NCBI GenBank assembly: GCA_016342455.1
Contig: JAEIOE010000021.1
Location: 1-34,827 of the forward strand
Length of the DNA stretch: 34,827 bases
Reading direction: 5' to 3'
Origin: Mycoplasmatota bacterium
Lineage (GTDB): Bacteria > Bacillota_I > Bacilli_A > Izemoplasmatales > Hujiaoplasmataceae
Shown: positions 1-8,116 of the stretch, piece by piece
Layout: the number at the start of each line of letters is the position of its first letter
How positions within the stretch are numbered: the first letter of the stretch is position 1
The notes under the pieces: generated by a model
Database searches by the model: none
Told to the model about the DNA's origin: nothing
Seen by the model: the letters and a program-made list of their open reading frames with translations, nothing else
Made by a program: the position numbers and the translations under genes

Positions 1-22
1 ACCTACTCTCGTAGGCTTTTTC
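1..22 (+). terminator. Possible rho-independent terminator at the left edge
   Basis: CCTAC (2-6), a four-base loop and GTAGG (11-15) form a hairpin followed by CTTTTT on the plus strand. The stem may continue beyond the window. It would end a plus-strand gene lying to the left and converging on hup. The stem is short, so confidence is moderate. Confidence 0.45.
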
Positions 23-67
23 TAGTTTTTCTTTATTTCATTTTTTCAAATACAATTTCCTATTAAA

Positions 68-94
68 TAAAAAAAGGTTGATTTTATCAACCTT
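68..94 (-). terminator. Terminator of hup
   Basis: AAGGTTGA (74-81) and TCAACCTT (87-94) form an 8-bp stem with a five-base loop. Read on the minus strand it is followed by a run of T. It lies 17 bases past the hup stop codon. Confidence 0.85.
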
Positions 95-111
95 AATTTA
101 TCATTTTGCTA

Positions 112-384
112 TTATCTTACTTTTTCTTTTAAAACTTTACCAGCTTTAAATGTAGGAGCGTTTAATGCAGGAATTTGAATTTGTGCGCCAGTTCTTGGGT
201 CGTGACCTACTCTAGCTTTTCTTTGTTTCACTTCAAAAGTACCAAATCCTGTTAAAACAACTTTTTCACCTTTTACTAATGCTTCTTGTACAGCAAGCAC
301 TGTTGAGTTTAAAGCTTTCTCTGCATCTTTCTTAGATAAGTCAGCTAAATCAGCAATACGAGCAACTAATTCTGATTTGTTCAT
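112..384 (-). CDS. hup: DNA-binding protein HU
   Basis: This is a 90-residue histone-like HU protein, the family's usual length. It forms a dimer that bends and compacts DNA in the nucleoid. The N-terminal helices start with MNKSELV. The VVLTGFGTFEV segment and the arm region around RVGHDPRTG, which inserts into the minor groove, are all present, and the protein ends in the typical basic tail. The ATG is preceded by AGGAGG. The gene has its own promoter (415-443) and its own terminators on both sides, so it is a single-gene unit, as expected for an abundant protein. Its place next to der matches the der-to-hbs order of Bacillus, without gpsA between them. Confidence 0.97.
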   Translation of the reverse strand: MNKSELVARIADLADLSKKDAEKALNSTVLAVQEALVKGEKVVLTGFGTFEVKQRKARVGHDPRTGAQIQIPALNAPTFKAGKVLKEKVR

Positions 385-414
385 ATATTATTCCTCCTTT
401 TTATTGATAATTAA

Positions 415-443
415 ATTATAGTTAAAATTATTAAAAAAAGCAA
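415..443 (-). promoter_or_regulatory. Promoter of hup
   Basis: On the minus strand TTGCTT (438-443) is followed after 17 bases by TATAAT (415-420), about 30 bases upstream of the hup start codon. It fits a housekeeping sigma-A promoter with a weakened -35 box. Confidence 0.8.
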
Positions 444-470
444 GGCATTTAGCGAAAAGAACGATATTTT

Positions 471-505
471 TTATAAAAAAACCCGTATTTTTGACAAATA
501 CGGGT
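471..505 (-). terminator. Terminator after der, end of the efp-der gene cluster
   Basis: ACCCGTATTT (481-490) pairs perfectly with AAATACGGGT (496-505), a 10-bp stem with loop TTGAC. On the minus strand a run of T follows at once. It lies 10 bases after the der stop and insulates hup from the operon upstream. Confidence 0.92.
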
Positions 506-515
506 CTATTTTTGC

Positions 516-1823
516 TTATTCTCTGTTTCTTAGGACTAAATTTAGCGGTGTTCCTATAAAATCAAATCTCTCTCTTAAACGATTTTCTAAGTATCTATAA
601 TAAGAAAAATGCATACAATTAGAATCATTTACGAATAATACAAAGGTTGGACATTTCGTTTTCACCTGTGTAGCATAGTATACTTTTACTATTTTTTGCT
701 TATGAGCTTTCGGTGGATTCAACATCATTGCTTCTGATATTACTTCGTTTAGCATAGAAGTTGAAATACGTCGATCATAATTTTCATAGGCTCTATCAAT
801 TACAGGGAAGATAGTTTTTACTCTTGCATTTGTTTTTGCAGATACAAAGACAATTGGAATATAACTTAAGAATCTAAATTCTTTTCTAATATCCTTTTCC
901 CATTCATTCATCGTATATTGGTCTTTTTCAATGACGTCCCACTTGTTGACAACAATGATTAAGGCTTTTTTACTATCTAATGCATAACCCGCAATATGTT
1001 TATCCTGTGCTTGTATTCCTGTTTCTGCATCTATTAAAACCAAGCAGATATCAGAACGGTCAATAGCAGATAAAGCTCTTAGATTTGCATATTTGTCAAT
1101 ATTTTCATAAATCTTACCGCGTTTTCTCATTCCCGCTGTATCAATTAATACATAATTGGTATCATCTTTTGTAAACTGAGTATCGATGGAATCCGTTGTG
1201 GTACCTGAGATATCAGATACAATTAATCTTTCATTTCCAAGAATAGCATTTACTAAGGAAGATTTCCCAACATTAGGTCTACCAATCACACATATTCTAC
1301 GGTGATCTTCTTCATACTCATCATCTACCTCTTCAGGCATATGGGCAATTACTTCATCAAGTAAGTTACCAACACCTAAACCATGTGAAGATGAAATCAT
1401 CACAACTGAGGTAGCGCCTAACTCATAAAAATCATATAGATTTTCACGATGTTTTTCGCTTTCTAACTTATTTACAGCCACAATAATCGGCTTTTCAGAT
1501 GAATATAGCATTTGCATTACATCTCTATCCATTGGTAATAAACCTTCTCTACCATCAACAGCAAAGATAATGACATCACTTTCTTCGATAGCGATTTCTA
1601 CTTGTGCTTTAATTTCAGTTAAAAAGGGTGCATCTGAAATCTCGATGCCCCCTGTATCAATAAGTCTGAATTCGTGATTTAACCAATTGGCTTTACTATA
1701 GATTCGATCTCTAGTAATTCCGCTTAAATCATCTGTGATAGATTTTCTTTCACCAATAATTCGGTTGAACAATGTTGACTTACCAACATTTGCACGACCA
1801 ACAATAGCCACTACTGGTAACAT
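516..1823 (-). CDS. der: GTPase Der (EngA), 50S ribosome assembly factor
   Basis: Der carries two tandem G domains and a C-terminal KH-like domain and acts in maturation of the large ribosomal subunit. In this 435-residue protein the first G domain shows GRANVGKS (9-16), DTGG (56-59) and NKLE (118-121). The second shows GRPNVGKS (181-188), DTAG (228-231) and NKWD (293-296). The acidic linker near 165-173 joins them, and about 85 residues follow as the KH-like part. Length and motifs are normal. It starts with ATG after a GGTGAG-type ribosome site, 22 bases below the S1-domain gene, so it is the last gene of that operon and is followed by a strong terminator. Confidence 0.97.
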   Translation of the reverse strand: MLPVVAIVGRANVGKSTLFNRIIGERKSITDDLSGITRDRIYSKANWLNHEFRLIDTGGIEISDAPFLTEIKAQVEIAIEESDVIIFAVDGREGLLPMDRDVMQMLYSSEKPIIVAVNKLESEKHRENLYDFYELGATSVVMISSSHGLGVGNLLDEVIAHMPEEVDDEYEEDHRRICVIGRPNVGKSSLVNAILGNERLIVSDISGTTTDSIDTQFTKDDTNYVLIDTAGMRKRGKIYENIDKYANLRALSAIDRSDICLVLIDAETGIQAQDKHIAGYALDSKKALIIVVNKWDVIEKDQYTMNEWEKDIRKEFRFLSYIPIVFVSAKTNARVKTIFPVIDRAYENYDRRISTSMLNEVISEAMMLNPPKAHKQKIVKVYYATQVKTKCPTFVLFVNDSNCMHFSYYRYLENRLRERFDFIGTPLNLVLRNRE

Positions 1824-1845
1824 ATTCTCACCAAATTTCTATTTC

Positions 1846-3237
1846 TTATTTGTAATCCTTAAATAAATCTGCTAAAGATTGATCAGAACTTACATTTTCA
1901 GATAGTTGATTTTCATATTCAGCACGGTTTTTACGGTCTGAAATGCTCTTCATTGACAATGACATGTTCCATCTTCTTGGATTGAAATCCGTAACTTCAG
2001 CTGTAACAACTTGTTCTAACTTAAGTACATCTTCAATTCTTGAAACGTGTTCTTGAGAAATTTCACCAATTGGTAAGAAAGCTTCAATACCTTCTACATC
2101 CAAAATAGCTCCTTTTTCTTCAATTCTTTTCACTTGTGCAGATACTAATTCGCCTCTTTTGAACTTTTTGTCAGCCCAAGGGTTGTATTCTAAATGTTTT
2201 TTAGAAAGTGCGAATTGTTTTTTATCTTTGTTAATTGAAATTATTTGTAATTCTAAAACTTGTCCAACTTCAACATCGCCAGCTAAGTTTTGATCTGGAT
2301 TCCAAGAATAATCAAATCTATTTAATAATCCAACTACTTCTTTTTCAACTTCTACTAACATACCATATTGCATTTTTCTAATAACAGTACCTGTTACTTT
2401 ATCAGAAACTTTGTATTTAGCAATAAATTGATTCCAAGGTGTTTCAAGCAATGCTTTAATAGATAAACTAATTCTTTTACCTTTAATTCTAATTACTTTA
2501 ACTTCAACCTCTTGTCCTGCTTCTAAATAATCTTCAACTTTTTTAACTCTAAAGTGTGAAACCTCAGAAATATGTACTAAACCTTCCGTACGTTCTCCAA
2601 TGCTAACAAAAGCACCGAATTCTGTGATTTTTTTAACTGTCCCTTTGTATACATCATCAATATGGAAGCTTTCAAATTCAGCTTTTTCAGCTGCTTTTAA
2701 TTCTTCAAATTGAATTTGTTTACGGTTAACGATGATTCTTTCAAAACGTCCTTTTTGATCAATTTCGATAATTCTAGCTTTGACTTCTTGTCCCACTAAT
2801 TCGCTCTTGTCTAAAGTTTCACTTTTAAGTCCAATTAAAGATTCTGGCAAGAATGCTTCTACACCATGAAAATCTAATAATAACCCACCTTTTACAGCTT
2901 TTTTAACTTTAAAAGTTACGTCTTTATCAACTTCTAATTCATTTCTGAATTCGTCTAACTTTTCCTTTTTTAAAATGTCTAGTCTTGATAATAAAAGTGA
3001 ATCAGATTCGTCTCCACGTTTGAACTGAGTTACTTTTACTTTAACTTGGTCGTCAATTTTAAATAAATCTTTTAGACTATCGACTTTTTCTGCAGCTGCA
3101 TGTTGTCTGTAAATAACTCCTTCACATGTGTATCCAACATCAACCAACATTTCTGAATCCGTGACATTAATTACAGTCCCTGTAACTATGTCACCCACTT
3201 TAGGGATGTATAATTTTCTCTCGCCTTCAATTCCCAT
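1846..3237 (-). CDS. rpsA: S1-domain RNA-binding protein (ribosomal protein S1 homologue)
   Basis: The 463-residue protein is built from about five S1 (OB-fold) RNA-binding domains, near residues 10-85, 100-175, 192-265, 280-350 and 362-435. The third is closest to consensus (GTVKKITEFGAFV, then EGLVHISE). E. coli S1 has six domains and the Bacillus homologue YpfD has four, so this form is intermediate. The family binds mRNA and can help it load on the 30S subunit, although in low-G+C Gram-positives the protein is often dispensable. The ATG start (SD GGAG) lies inside the end of cmk, an 11-base overlap that suggests translational coupling. The cmk-rpsA pairing is widely conserved. The symbol follows homology; the role as a true ribosomal protein is not proven by sequence. 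Confidence 0.9.
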   Translation of the reverse strand: MGIEGERKLYIPKVGDIVTGTVINVTDSEMLVDVGYTCEGVIYRQHAAAEKVDSLKDLFKIDDQVKVKVTQFKRGDESDSLLLSRLDILKKEKLDEFRNELEVDKDVTFKVKKAVKGGLLLDFHGVEAFLPESLIGLKSETLDKSELVGQEVKARIIEIDQKGRFERIIVNRKQIQFEELKAAEKAEFESFHIDDVYKGTVKKITEFGAFVSIGERTEGLVHISEVSHFRVKKVEDYLEAGQEVEVKVIRIKGKRISLSIKALLETPWNQFIAKYKVSDKVTGTVIRKMQYGMLVEVEKEVVGLLNRFDYSWNPDQNLAGDVEVGQVLELQIISINKDKKQFALSKKHLEYNPWADKKFKRGELVSAQVKRIEEKGAILDVEGIEAFLPIGEISQEHVSRIEDVLKLEQVVTAEVTDFNPRRWNMSLSMKSISDRKNRAEYENQLSENVSSDQSLADLFKDYK

Positions 3238-3904
3238 TATAACTTTCTCCTTTTAATTTACTCTTAAATTTATTATATATCAAAGCGACTGCCTCTTTGA
3301 TTGAAATCTCTGAGGTATCGATTAAGATAGCATCATTAGCTTGTTTCAACGGATTGTATTCTCTTGATGAATCATAGTCATCTCTTCTTTTTATGTCATC
3401 CATTAATTCATGTAAAGTGAAATTTGTTCCGTATTTTTTTAACTCTTCAAGTCTTCTTTCGGCTCTTACTTCTACAGAAGCAACCATAAAGTATTTTACA
3501 TCAGCATTTTTAAGAACTACTGTTCCGATATCTCTACCATCCATTACCACATTGTTTTGTTTCGCAATATTTTGTTGAAGCATGACTAATTTATTTCTAA
3601 CTGGAACGTGACTAGCTACTAAAGAAACGTTGTCTGAGACTTCTTTTCTTCGGTTTAACACCGTCATATTTACTCCATCCATAAATAGTTCGCCAAATTT
3701 GAAAACAAATTCGGTAGTATCGAGAAAACTGTATGCATATGGGTTTGATAAATCAACCCCAATGCTAAGTGCTTTGTAAGTTGTTGCACGATACATTGCC
3801 CCTGTGTCGATATAGATATAGTCTAGTTTTTTAGCTAATTCCTTAGCAACTGTAGACTTTCCAGATGCTGCTGGACCGTCTATCGCAATACTATGATATT
3901 TCAT
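3227..3904 (-). CDS. cmk: Cytidylate kinase
   Basis: This enzyme phosphorylates CMP and dCMP with ATP in the cytosol as part of pyrimidine nucleotide recycling. The 225-residue protein has the P-loop GPAASGKS (10-17), the YIDTGAMYR segment that follows it in this family, and the GRDIGTVV motif in the nucleoside-monophosphate-binding region. Length is normal. The ATG follows a GGAGG site. The gene has its own extended -10 promoter just upstream and overlaps the start of the S1-domain gene by 11 bases. It ends with TGA, one of the codons showing that TGA is a stop in this organism. Confidence 0.96.
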   Translation of the reverse strand: MKYHSIAIDGPAASGKSTVAKELAKKLDYIYIDTGAMYRATTYKALSIGVDLSNPYAYSFLDTTEFVFKFGELFMDGVNMTVLNRRKEVSDNVSLVASHVPVRNKLVMLQQNIAKQNNVVMDGRDIGTVVLKNADVKYFMVASVEVRAERRLEELKKYGTNFTLHELMDDIKRRDDYDSSREYNPLKQANDAILIDTSEISIKEAVALIYNKFKSKLKGESYNGN

Positions 3905-3925
3905 ATAGCCTCCATAACCTTAAAC

Positions 3926-3934
3926 ATTATACCA
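3926..3934 (-). promoter_or_regulatory. Internal extended -10 promoter before cmk
   Basis: On the minus strand TGGTATAAT gives a consensus -10 with the TGN extension, about 20 bases before the cmk start. No good -35 is seen at 17 bases. It would let cmk-rpsA-der be made apart from efp and rluB. Confidence 0.65.
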
Positions 3935-3973
3935 TAAAAACCTATAAATCTCACAAAAAAAGTTCTGAAATTA

Positions 3974-4696
3974 TTAGTTGCCGTTTTCGCTTAAATTCCA
4001 AAGTTTTTTGATTTCATGGATTTTCAATTTTCGATATTCCCCTTTGTTTAATCCTTTTAAATCTAAAACCCCATAACGAACTCTTTTTAACTTGACAACT
4101 TTGTGGTCAAATTTCTCAAACATTCGCTTAACTTGGTGATATTTACCCTCTGTTATCGTGATATTACAGAATGAATGTTCCTTTTTATCATCATAACTTA
4201 CCTTCGTTATTTTTGCTTTTTGTGTGAAGAAATCACCTAAGTCAATACCATTGCATATATCTCTTGTTTCTTCTTTTCTTAATAAGCCAGTTACTTTAAC
4301 ATAGTATTCTTTCTCTAATTTAAACTTCGGATGCGTTAATGCATGAGAAATCTCCCCATCATTTGTCATAATGATAAGGCCAGATGTATTATAGTCTAAT
4401 CTTCCTACTGGGAATACACTTACTTCTTGAGGCATTAAATCCATTACGGTTAAACGGTTAAAGTTATCATGTGTAGTGGAAAGATATCCTTCAGGTTTAT
4501 AAAGTAAAAAATAAGCTAAGTCAACTCTTTTCACTTTCTTTCCATCTACTAAAATATCATCCTTAGGACCAGCTTTCGATCCAAGTTCTGTAACTTTCAC
4601 TCCATTCACTGTAACTCTGCCTGCTGAAATCATCTCTTCGGCTTTTCTTCTAGAAGCAATTCCTGCTTTTTGAATAATTTTTTGTAATCTTTCCAT
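3974..4696 (-). CDS. rluB: 23S rRNA pseudouridine synthase, RluB/RsuA family
   Basis: The 240-residue protein has an N-terminal S4 RNA-binding domain (about 1-60, starting MERLQKIIQKAG) and an RsuA-type catalytic domain. The catalytic motif GRLDYNTSGL holds the essential aspartate at residue 101. Family members isomerise a uridine in helix 89 of 23S rRNA (RluB) or in 16S rRNA (RsuA). Placement next to cmk and similarity in length to Bacillus RluB favour RluB. The ATG is preceded by GGA only, and a short terminator-like hairpin lies just before it, so expression may be attenuated relative to the gene upstream. Confidence 0.92.
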   Translation of the reverse strand: MERLQKIIQKAGIASRRKAEEMISAGRVTVNGVKVTELGSKAGPKDDILVDGKKVKRVDLAYFLLYKPEGYLSTTHDNFNRLTVMDLMPQEVSVFPVGRLDYNTSGLIIMTNDGEISHALTHPKFKLEKEYYVKVTGLLRKEETRDICNGIDLGDFFTQKAKITKVSYDDKKEHSFCNITITEGKYHQVKRMFEKFDHKVVKLKRVRYGVLDLKGLNKGEYRKLKIHEIKKLWNLSENGN

Positions 4697-4707
4697 AATA
4701 TCCTTTC

Positions 4708-4731
4708 AAAAAAGCGAGGTTTTCCCCCCAC
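4708..4731 (-). terminator. Weak intrinsic terminator or attenuator between the CBS protein gene and rluB
   Basis: CCCCAC (4726-4731) and GCGAGG (4714-4719) can form a 6-bp stem that includes two G-U pairs on the minus strand, followed by six T. It begins right at the stop codon of the upstream gene, and the rluB ribosome site starts a few bases later. There is no room for a promoter in between. Confidence 0.6.
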
Positions 4732-6102
4732 TTATTGTTCTGTATCTTCGACAATGTCTATTGACAATAACACTTCTTTAATTCTACGTTGTTTTACTTT
4801 CAATATTTTAAAAGTAAGAACAGCGGTATCTTCTTGTATAATTTCACTTAAGTCATTATATTCTTGGTTGTATCTAATGATGAATTCTATTTTTTCCCCA
4901 ACCTCAGGGATATCTTGGAACATTTCGAATAACCATCCACCAACAGAAGTTGATTCTGATATTGGTGCATCGCCTAATTCTAAATCTTCAAATAAATCAT
5001 CCAGGTCATAATCAGCGTTTATTTTGTATGAATTCTCACCTATTAACGTAATTGTTTCTTCGATTTCGTCGTGTTCATCATAGATTTCTCCAACTAATTC
5101 TTCTAAGGCATCTTCCATTGTAACAATACCATCTAAACCACCATATTCATCCACTACGAATGCGATATGGCTGTTTTCTGATTGTAGAAGCTCAATAAGC
5201 GCATCTACTTTAGAAGATGAAGGAACAAATATCGGCTTTCTAACGAGAGCTCTCAAATCTATTTCTTGTTTCTTGATTAATTTAGTATAAAAATCTCTTT
5301 CTGATAAAACGCCAATAATATTATCAATTTTATCATCATAAACCGGAATACGAGAAAATCTGCTTTTAAAGAATAAGTTTTTAATTGCTTCTAAATCATC
5401 ATCGATTTCGATAGCAGTCATATCAACTCTTGGAGTCATGATTTCTTCTACAGTAATATTAGATAACTCTAATACTTTTTGTAGCATATCTGCTTCCTCT
5501 TCGTCGATAGAGCCTTCTTCTTCCATTGTATCAATAATAGTTTCTAATTCAGATTCCGTAACTGAAACCTTTGTAGAAGCTCCCTCCACTCTTGACATAA
5601 CCTTGCGGTTTAATAATAAGAATGGATACGTGATTGGAGTCATAACCTTAATCACAAAATAGATTAAACTACTGATACCTAAACAAATTACTTCTGTATG
5701 TGCTTTCGCAATACTTTTTGGTAATATTTCGCCAAAGATTAAAATGAGGGTTGTCATTACTACTGTATTCATAATCGTTGTTACAGTATCTGCATTTGGC
5801 AGAGATTGAAAAATCCCTGAAAATAACAAAACCGACACCGTAGTTAAACCGATATTAGCTAAATTGTTACCCACTAATAACGTTGTTAAAGTACGATCGA
5901 AATGTTCAACGATCCACAATGCTTTTTTAGAACCGTTCACATCTTTTTCAACTAATGTTTTTAATCGTAACTTTCCTACTGATGAAAAAGCCATCTCTGT
6001 CATAGAGAAAAAAGCTGAAACAAATAATAGTATTACCATTAAAATAATTAGTGAAGGGTTAAATACAGTTAATAACATGAGCCCGGACTGACTAACTTCC
6101 AA
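4732..6102 (-). CDS. CNNM/DUF21-CBS domain membrane protein (HlyC/CorC family, possible Mg2+ transporter)
   Basis: The 456-residue protein has an N-terminal DUF21/CNNM membrane domain with about four hydrophobic segments (roughly residues 10-165). A CBS pair follows (about 220-345; IMTPRVDMTAIEID opens it) and then a CorC_HlyC domain (about 355-450). The DEYGGLDGIVTMEDALEELVGEI stretch at the end of the CBS pair is typical. Relatives such as Bacillus MpfA and CNNM proteins act in Mg2+ export or homeostasis; the family's old haemolysin label is not functional evidence. The chosen start is TTG at 6100-6102 because AGAGGTGA lies 6 bases upstream; the next in-frame ATG has no such site. It follows efp by 19 bases and is probably co-transcribed with it. 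Confidence 0.9.
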   Translation of the reverse strand: MEVSQSGLMLLTVFNPSLIILMVILLFVSAFFSMTEMAFSSVGKLRLKTLVEKDVNGSKKALWIVEHFDRTLTTLLVGNNLANIGLTTVSVLLFSGIFQSLPNADTVTTIMNTVVMTTLILIFGEILPKSIAKAHTEVICLGISSLIYFVIKVMTPITYPFLLLNRKVMSRVEGASTKVSVTESELETIIDTMEEEGSIDEEEADMLQKVLELSNITVEEIMTPRVDMTAIEIDDDLEAIKNLFFKSRFSRIPVYDDKIDNIIGVLSERDFYTKLIKKQEIDLRALVRKPIFVPSSSKVDALIELLQSENSHIAFVVDEYGGLDGIVTMEDALEELVGEIYDEHDEIEETITLIGENSYKINADYDLDDLFEDLELGDAPISESTSVGGWLFEMFQDIPEVGEKIEFIIRYNQEYNDLSEIIQEDTAVLTFKILKVKQRRIKEVLLSIDIVEDTEQ

Positions 6103-6121
6103 AGAAATTCACCTCTTTATA

Positions 6122-6682
6122 TTATTTAGCTCTGGTATCGTATTTACCAGTAGCTGTAGAAACAACAATTTGATCACCTTCATTAATAAATAAAGGTACA
6201 GATAAGCGTAAGCCTGTATTTGTTAAGGCTTCTTTAGTAGCATTTGAAGCTGTATTTCCTTTCGCTCCACCTGCAGTTTCAACTATTTCTAATGTCACTT
6301 TATCAGGAAGTTCAAGTCCTAAAATTTCAGTGCCATAAGAAATGATACTTACATTCATATTCTCCATAATATATGGAAGTTGTTCTTCAATTGTAGATTT
6401 GTGTAATTCAAGTTGATGATATGTTTCATTATTCATGAATACATATGTTTCATCATAGCTATATAAAAAAGACATTGTGTCTTTATCAATTTGTGCTAAT
6501 TCAAACTTTTCTCCTGAATTAAAGGTTATATCGATAACAGATTTTGTTCGTAAGTTTCTGAGTTTAGTTCTAACAAATGCAGAACCTTTCCCAGGTTTCA
6601 CATGTTGAAATTCTATTATAGAATAGATGTTTCCATCATATTCAAACGTTAAACCTGTTTTAAAATCACTTGTACTAATCAT
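6122..6682 (-). CDS. efp: Elongation factor P
   Basis: EF-P enters the ribosomal E site and relieves stalling at consecutive prolines. The 186-residue protein has the usual three beta-barrel domains. Domain I carries the tip loop HVKPGKGSAF with Lys32, the residue that is modified in many bacteria (5-aminopentanol in Bacillus). The C-terminal TGLRLSVPLFINEGD segment is the conserved domain III signature. No modification enzyme is encoded in this window. ATG follows AGGAGG. Its promoter (6702-6730) lies back to back with that of the rhodanese-like gene. Confidence 0.97.
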   Translation of the reverse strand: MISTSDFKTGLTFEYDGNIYSIIEFQHVKPGKGSAFVRTKLRNLRTKSVIDITFNSGEKFELAQIDKDTMSFLYSYDETYVFMNNETYHQLELHKSTIEEQLPYIMENMNVSIISYGTEILGLELPDKVTLEIVETAGGAKGNTASNATKEALTNTGLRLSVPLFINEGDQIVVSTATGKYDTRAK

Positions 6683-6701
6683 AAAATCCTCCTAATAATG
6701 T

Positions 6702-6730
6702 ATTATATAACATATGATATTATATTACAA
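6702..6730 (-). promoter_or_regulatory. Promoter of efp
   Basis: On the minus strand TTGTAA (6725-6730), a 17-base spacer and TATAAT (6702-6707) lie about 20 bases before the efp start codon. The region is shared with the divergent plus-strand promoter just to the right. Confidence 0.78.
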
Positions 6731-6740
6731 AAATGTCTTA

Positions 6741-6769
6741 TTGACAATAGATTTCATTCCTACTATAAT
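6741..6769 (+). promoter_or_regulatory. Perfect consensus promoter of the rhodanese-like gene
   Basis: TTGACA (6741-6746), a 17-base spacer and TATAAT (6764-6769) match the sigma-A consensus exactly. They stand 27 bases before the start codon. It is the best match to consensus in the window. Confidence 0.93.
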
Positions 6770-6796
6770 AAAGTAGACAAAAAAAGAGGTGAAATT

Positions 6797-7204
6797 ATGT
6801 TTTTAGCTATAACTGACATACTAAATTGGGTGTTGCCTATCACTTTAGGTTTATTAGTGGGATATATGATAGCGACAAGAGGAAAAAATCAAAATAAAGA
6901 TTCTTTAGTATATTTAAACGCTGAAGATTTCCGTCAAAATATGCGCAAAGGTCAATTAATTGACTTAAGAAGCAAAGAAGATTTTGAAAAAGAAAGAATT
7001 AACGGAAGTCGTAACTTTCCAAAAAGAGAAATTTTAGGGTCTTTATTTAAACTAAGAGCCGACCAACCGGTATTTTTATACAATGAAACTGGTACAGGAA
7101 CTGTAAAAAGCGTTGCGAATAAATTAGCGAAAAAAGGATTTAAACCAGTGTACATTTTAAAAGAAGGTTTTCAAGAATGGCCATTTATTAAAAAATCAAA
7201 CTAA
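6797..7204 (+). CDS. Membrane-anchored rhodanese-like protein lacking the catalytic cysteine (YqhL-like)
   Basis: This is the only plus-strand gene. The 135-residue product has an N-terminal hydrophobic anchor (about 8-26) followed by a rhodanese fold. Conserved landmarks are QLIDLRSKEDF (53-63), the GSRNFP stretch and the closing YILKEGFQEWP. In active rhodaneses the loop after the hydrophobic strand begins with the persulfide-bearing cysteine; here it reads FLYNETGTGT, with Asn96 in that place. As I recall it, Bacillus YqhL has the same layout with YCQ. Sulfur transfer by the usual mechanism is therefore unlikely, and a binding or regulatory role is an inference. The start is ATG 6797 because GAGGTGA sits just upstream; the longer frame back to 6698 would run through the promoter. 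A bidirectional terminator follows. Confidence 0.85.
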   Translation: MFLAITDILNWVLPITLGLLVGYMIATRGKNQNKDSLVYLNAEDFRQNMRKGQLIDLRSKEDFEKERINGSRNFPKREILGSLFKLRADQPVFLYNETGTGTVKSVANKLAKKGFKPVYILKEGFQEWPFIKKSN

Positions 7205-7210
7205 ACAAAC

Positions 7211-7236
7211 AAAAAGACTGATAACTCAGTCTTTTT
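7211..7236. terminator. Bidirectional terminator between the rhodanese-like gene and miaA
   Basis: AAAAAGACTGA (7211-7221), loop TAAC, TCAGTCTTTTT (7226-7236): the stem is flanked by A and T runs and works in both directions. The TGA stop of miaA lies within one arm, and the plus-strand gene ends 6 bases before it. Confidence 0.92.
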
Positions 7237-8116
7237 CTTTTATATATTTTTTTGCTTCTTCGATAGTTACATTATAATTTAAAGGATCTACTGATAGCCA
7301 ATGACAGTTCATTTTATTCTTAAACCAAGTCATCTGTCTTTTCGCATACCTTCTTGAATTCCTTTTTAGTAATTCCACAGCTGTTTCTAAATCGGTCAAG
7401 CCATCAAAATAAGAAAAGAATTCTTTATAACCAATCGCCTTTGTTGCTTGTGTATCTAAGGATTGATCATATAGCCACTTTGCTTCCGCTAATAAGCCAG
7501 TATCCATCATTTTATCCACTCTTGCATTAATTCGTTGGTACAATTTTGCTCTATCCATTTCTAAAGCGATGATGTTAGAATCTTCATAGTATAAGTTCGT
7601 TCCGGATAAATCAAGATCATCGTCTGTTTTCTCTAATGCTCTCAATACTCGTCTTTTATTATCGAGAACTGTATTGCTTGCTATCATTGGTGATTTTTCT
7701 TTTAGGATAGCAACTAATTCCTCCAATGATTTTTCCTCATAGAGACTTAACTTTTTAGTACTTCGTTTATCTCCTTTAAACTGATAATCATAAAGAACTG
7801 AATTTATAAATAATCCAGAGCCTCCTACTAAAATAGGCGTTCTTTTTTTAGCTAGAATTTCTTCTAATTTATCTCTTACTATTTTTTGATACTTGGCAAC
7901 TGAAAAAGAATCACTCACTTCTAAAATATCTATGAGATGGTGTTTAACCCCTTCCATCTCTACCTTTGTTACTTTTGCGGTTCCTATATCCAAGTTTTTA
8001 TAAAACTGCATAGAATCACAAGAAATGACTTCTCCTGAGAATTCTTTTGCTAATTCAATAGCTAGTTTCGTTTTACCAACGGCAGTAGGACCAACTATTG
8101 CAATAATGCGATTCAT
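7226..8116 (-). CDS. miaA: tRNA dimethylallyltransferase
   Basis: MiaA adds a dimethylallyl group to N6 of A37 in tRNAs reading codons that begin with U. MiaB, also encoded in this window, then methylthiolates the product. The protein has the P-loop GPTAVGKT near its start, the CDSMQFYKNLDIGTAKV substrate segment and the C-terminal RRYAKRQMTWFK motif. At 296 residues it is close to the family length. I place the start at ATG 8116, which shares its A with the mutL TGA stop (TGATG), a typical coupled junction. A GTG one codon upstream is possible. It is the last gene of the EP-protein-mutS-mutL-miaA operon. Confidence 0.95.
   Translation of the reverse strand: MNRIIAIVGPTAVGKTKLAIELAKEFSGEVISCDSMQFYKNLDIGTAKVTKVEMEGVKHHLIDILEVSDSFSVAKYQKIVRDKLEEILAKKRTPILVGGSGLFINSVLYDYQFKGDKRSTKKLSLYEEKSLEELVAILKEKSPMIASNTVLDNKRRVLRALEKTDDDLDLSGTNLYYEDSNIIALEMDRAKLYQRINARVDKMMDTGLLAEAKWLYDQSLDTQATKAIGYKEFFSYFDGLTDLETAVELLKRNSRRYAKRQMTWFKNKMNCHWLSVDPLNYNVTIEEAKKYIKEKD

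Noticed and set aside
1-16. CGAGAGTAGG on the minus strand, like the 3' part of 5S rRNA
   Set aside because: A 5S gene in that direction would need about 100 bases of conserved sequence in 17-115, which is instead an A+T-rich spacer and the hup terminator.
6698-6796. Extended N-terminus of the rhodanese-like protein
   Set aside because: It would be translated across the consensus promoter itself; ATG 6797 has GAGGTGA and begins a membrane anchor.
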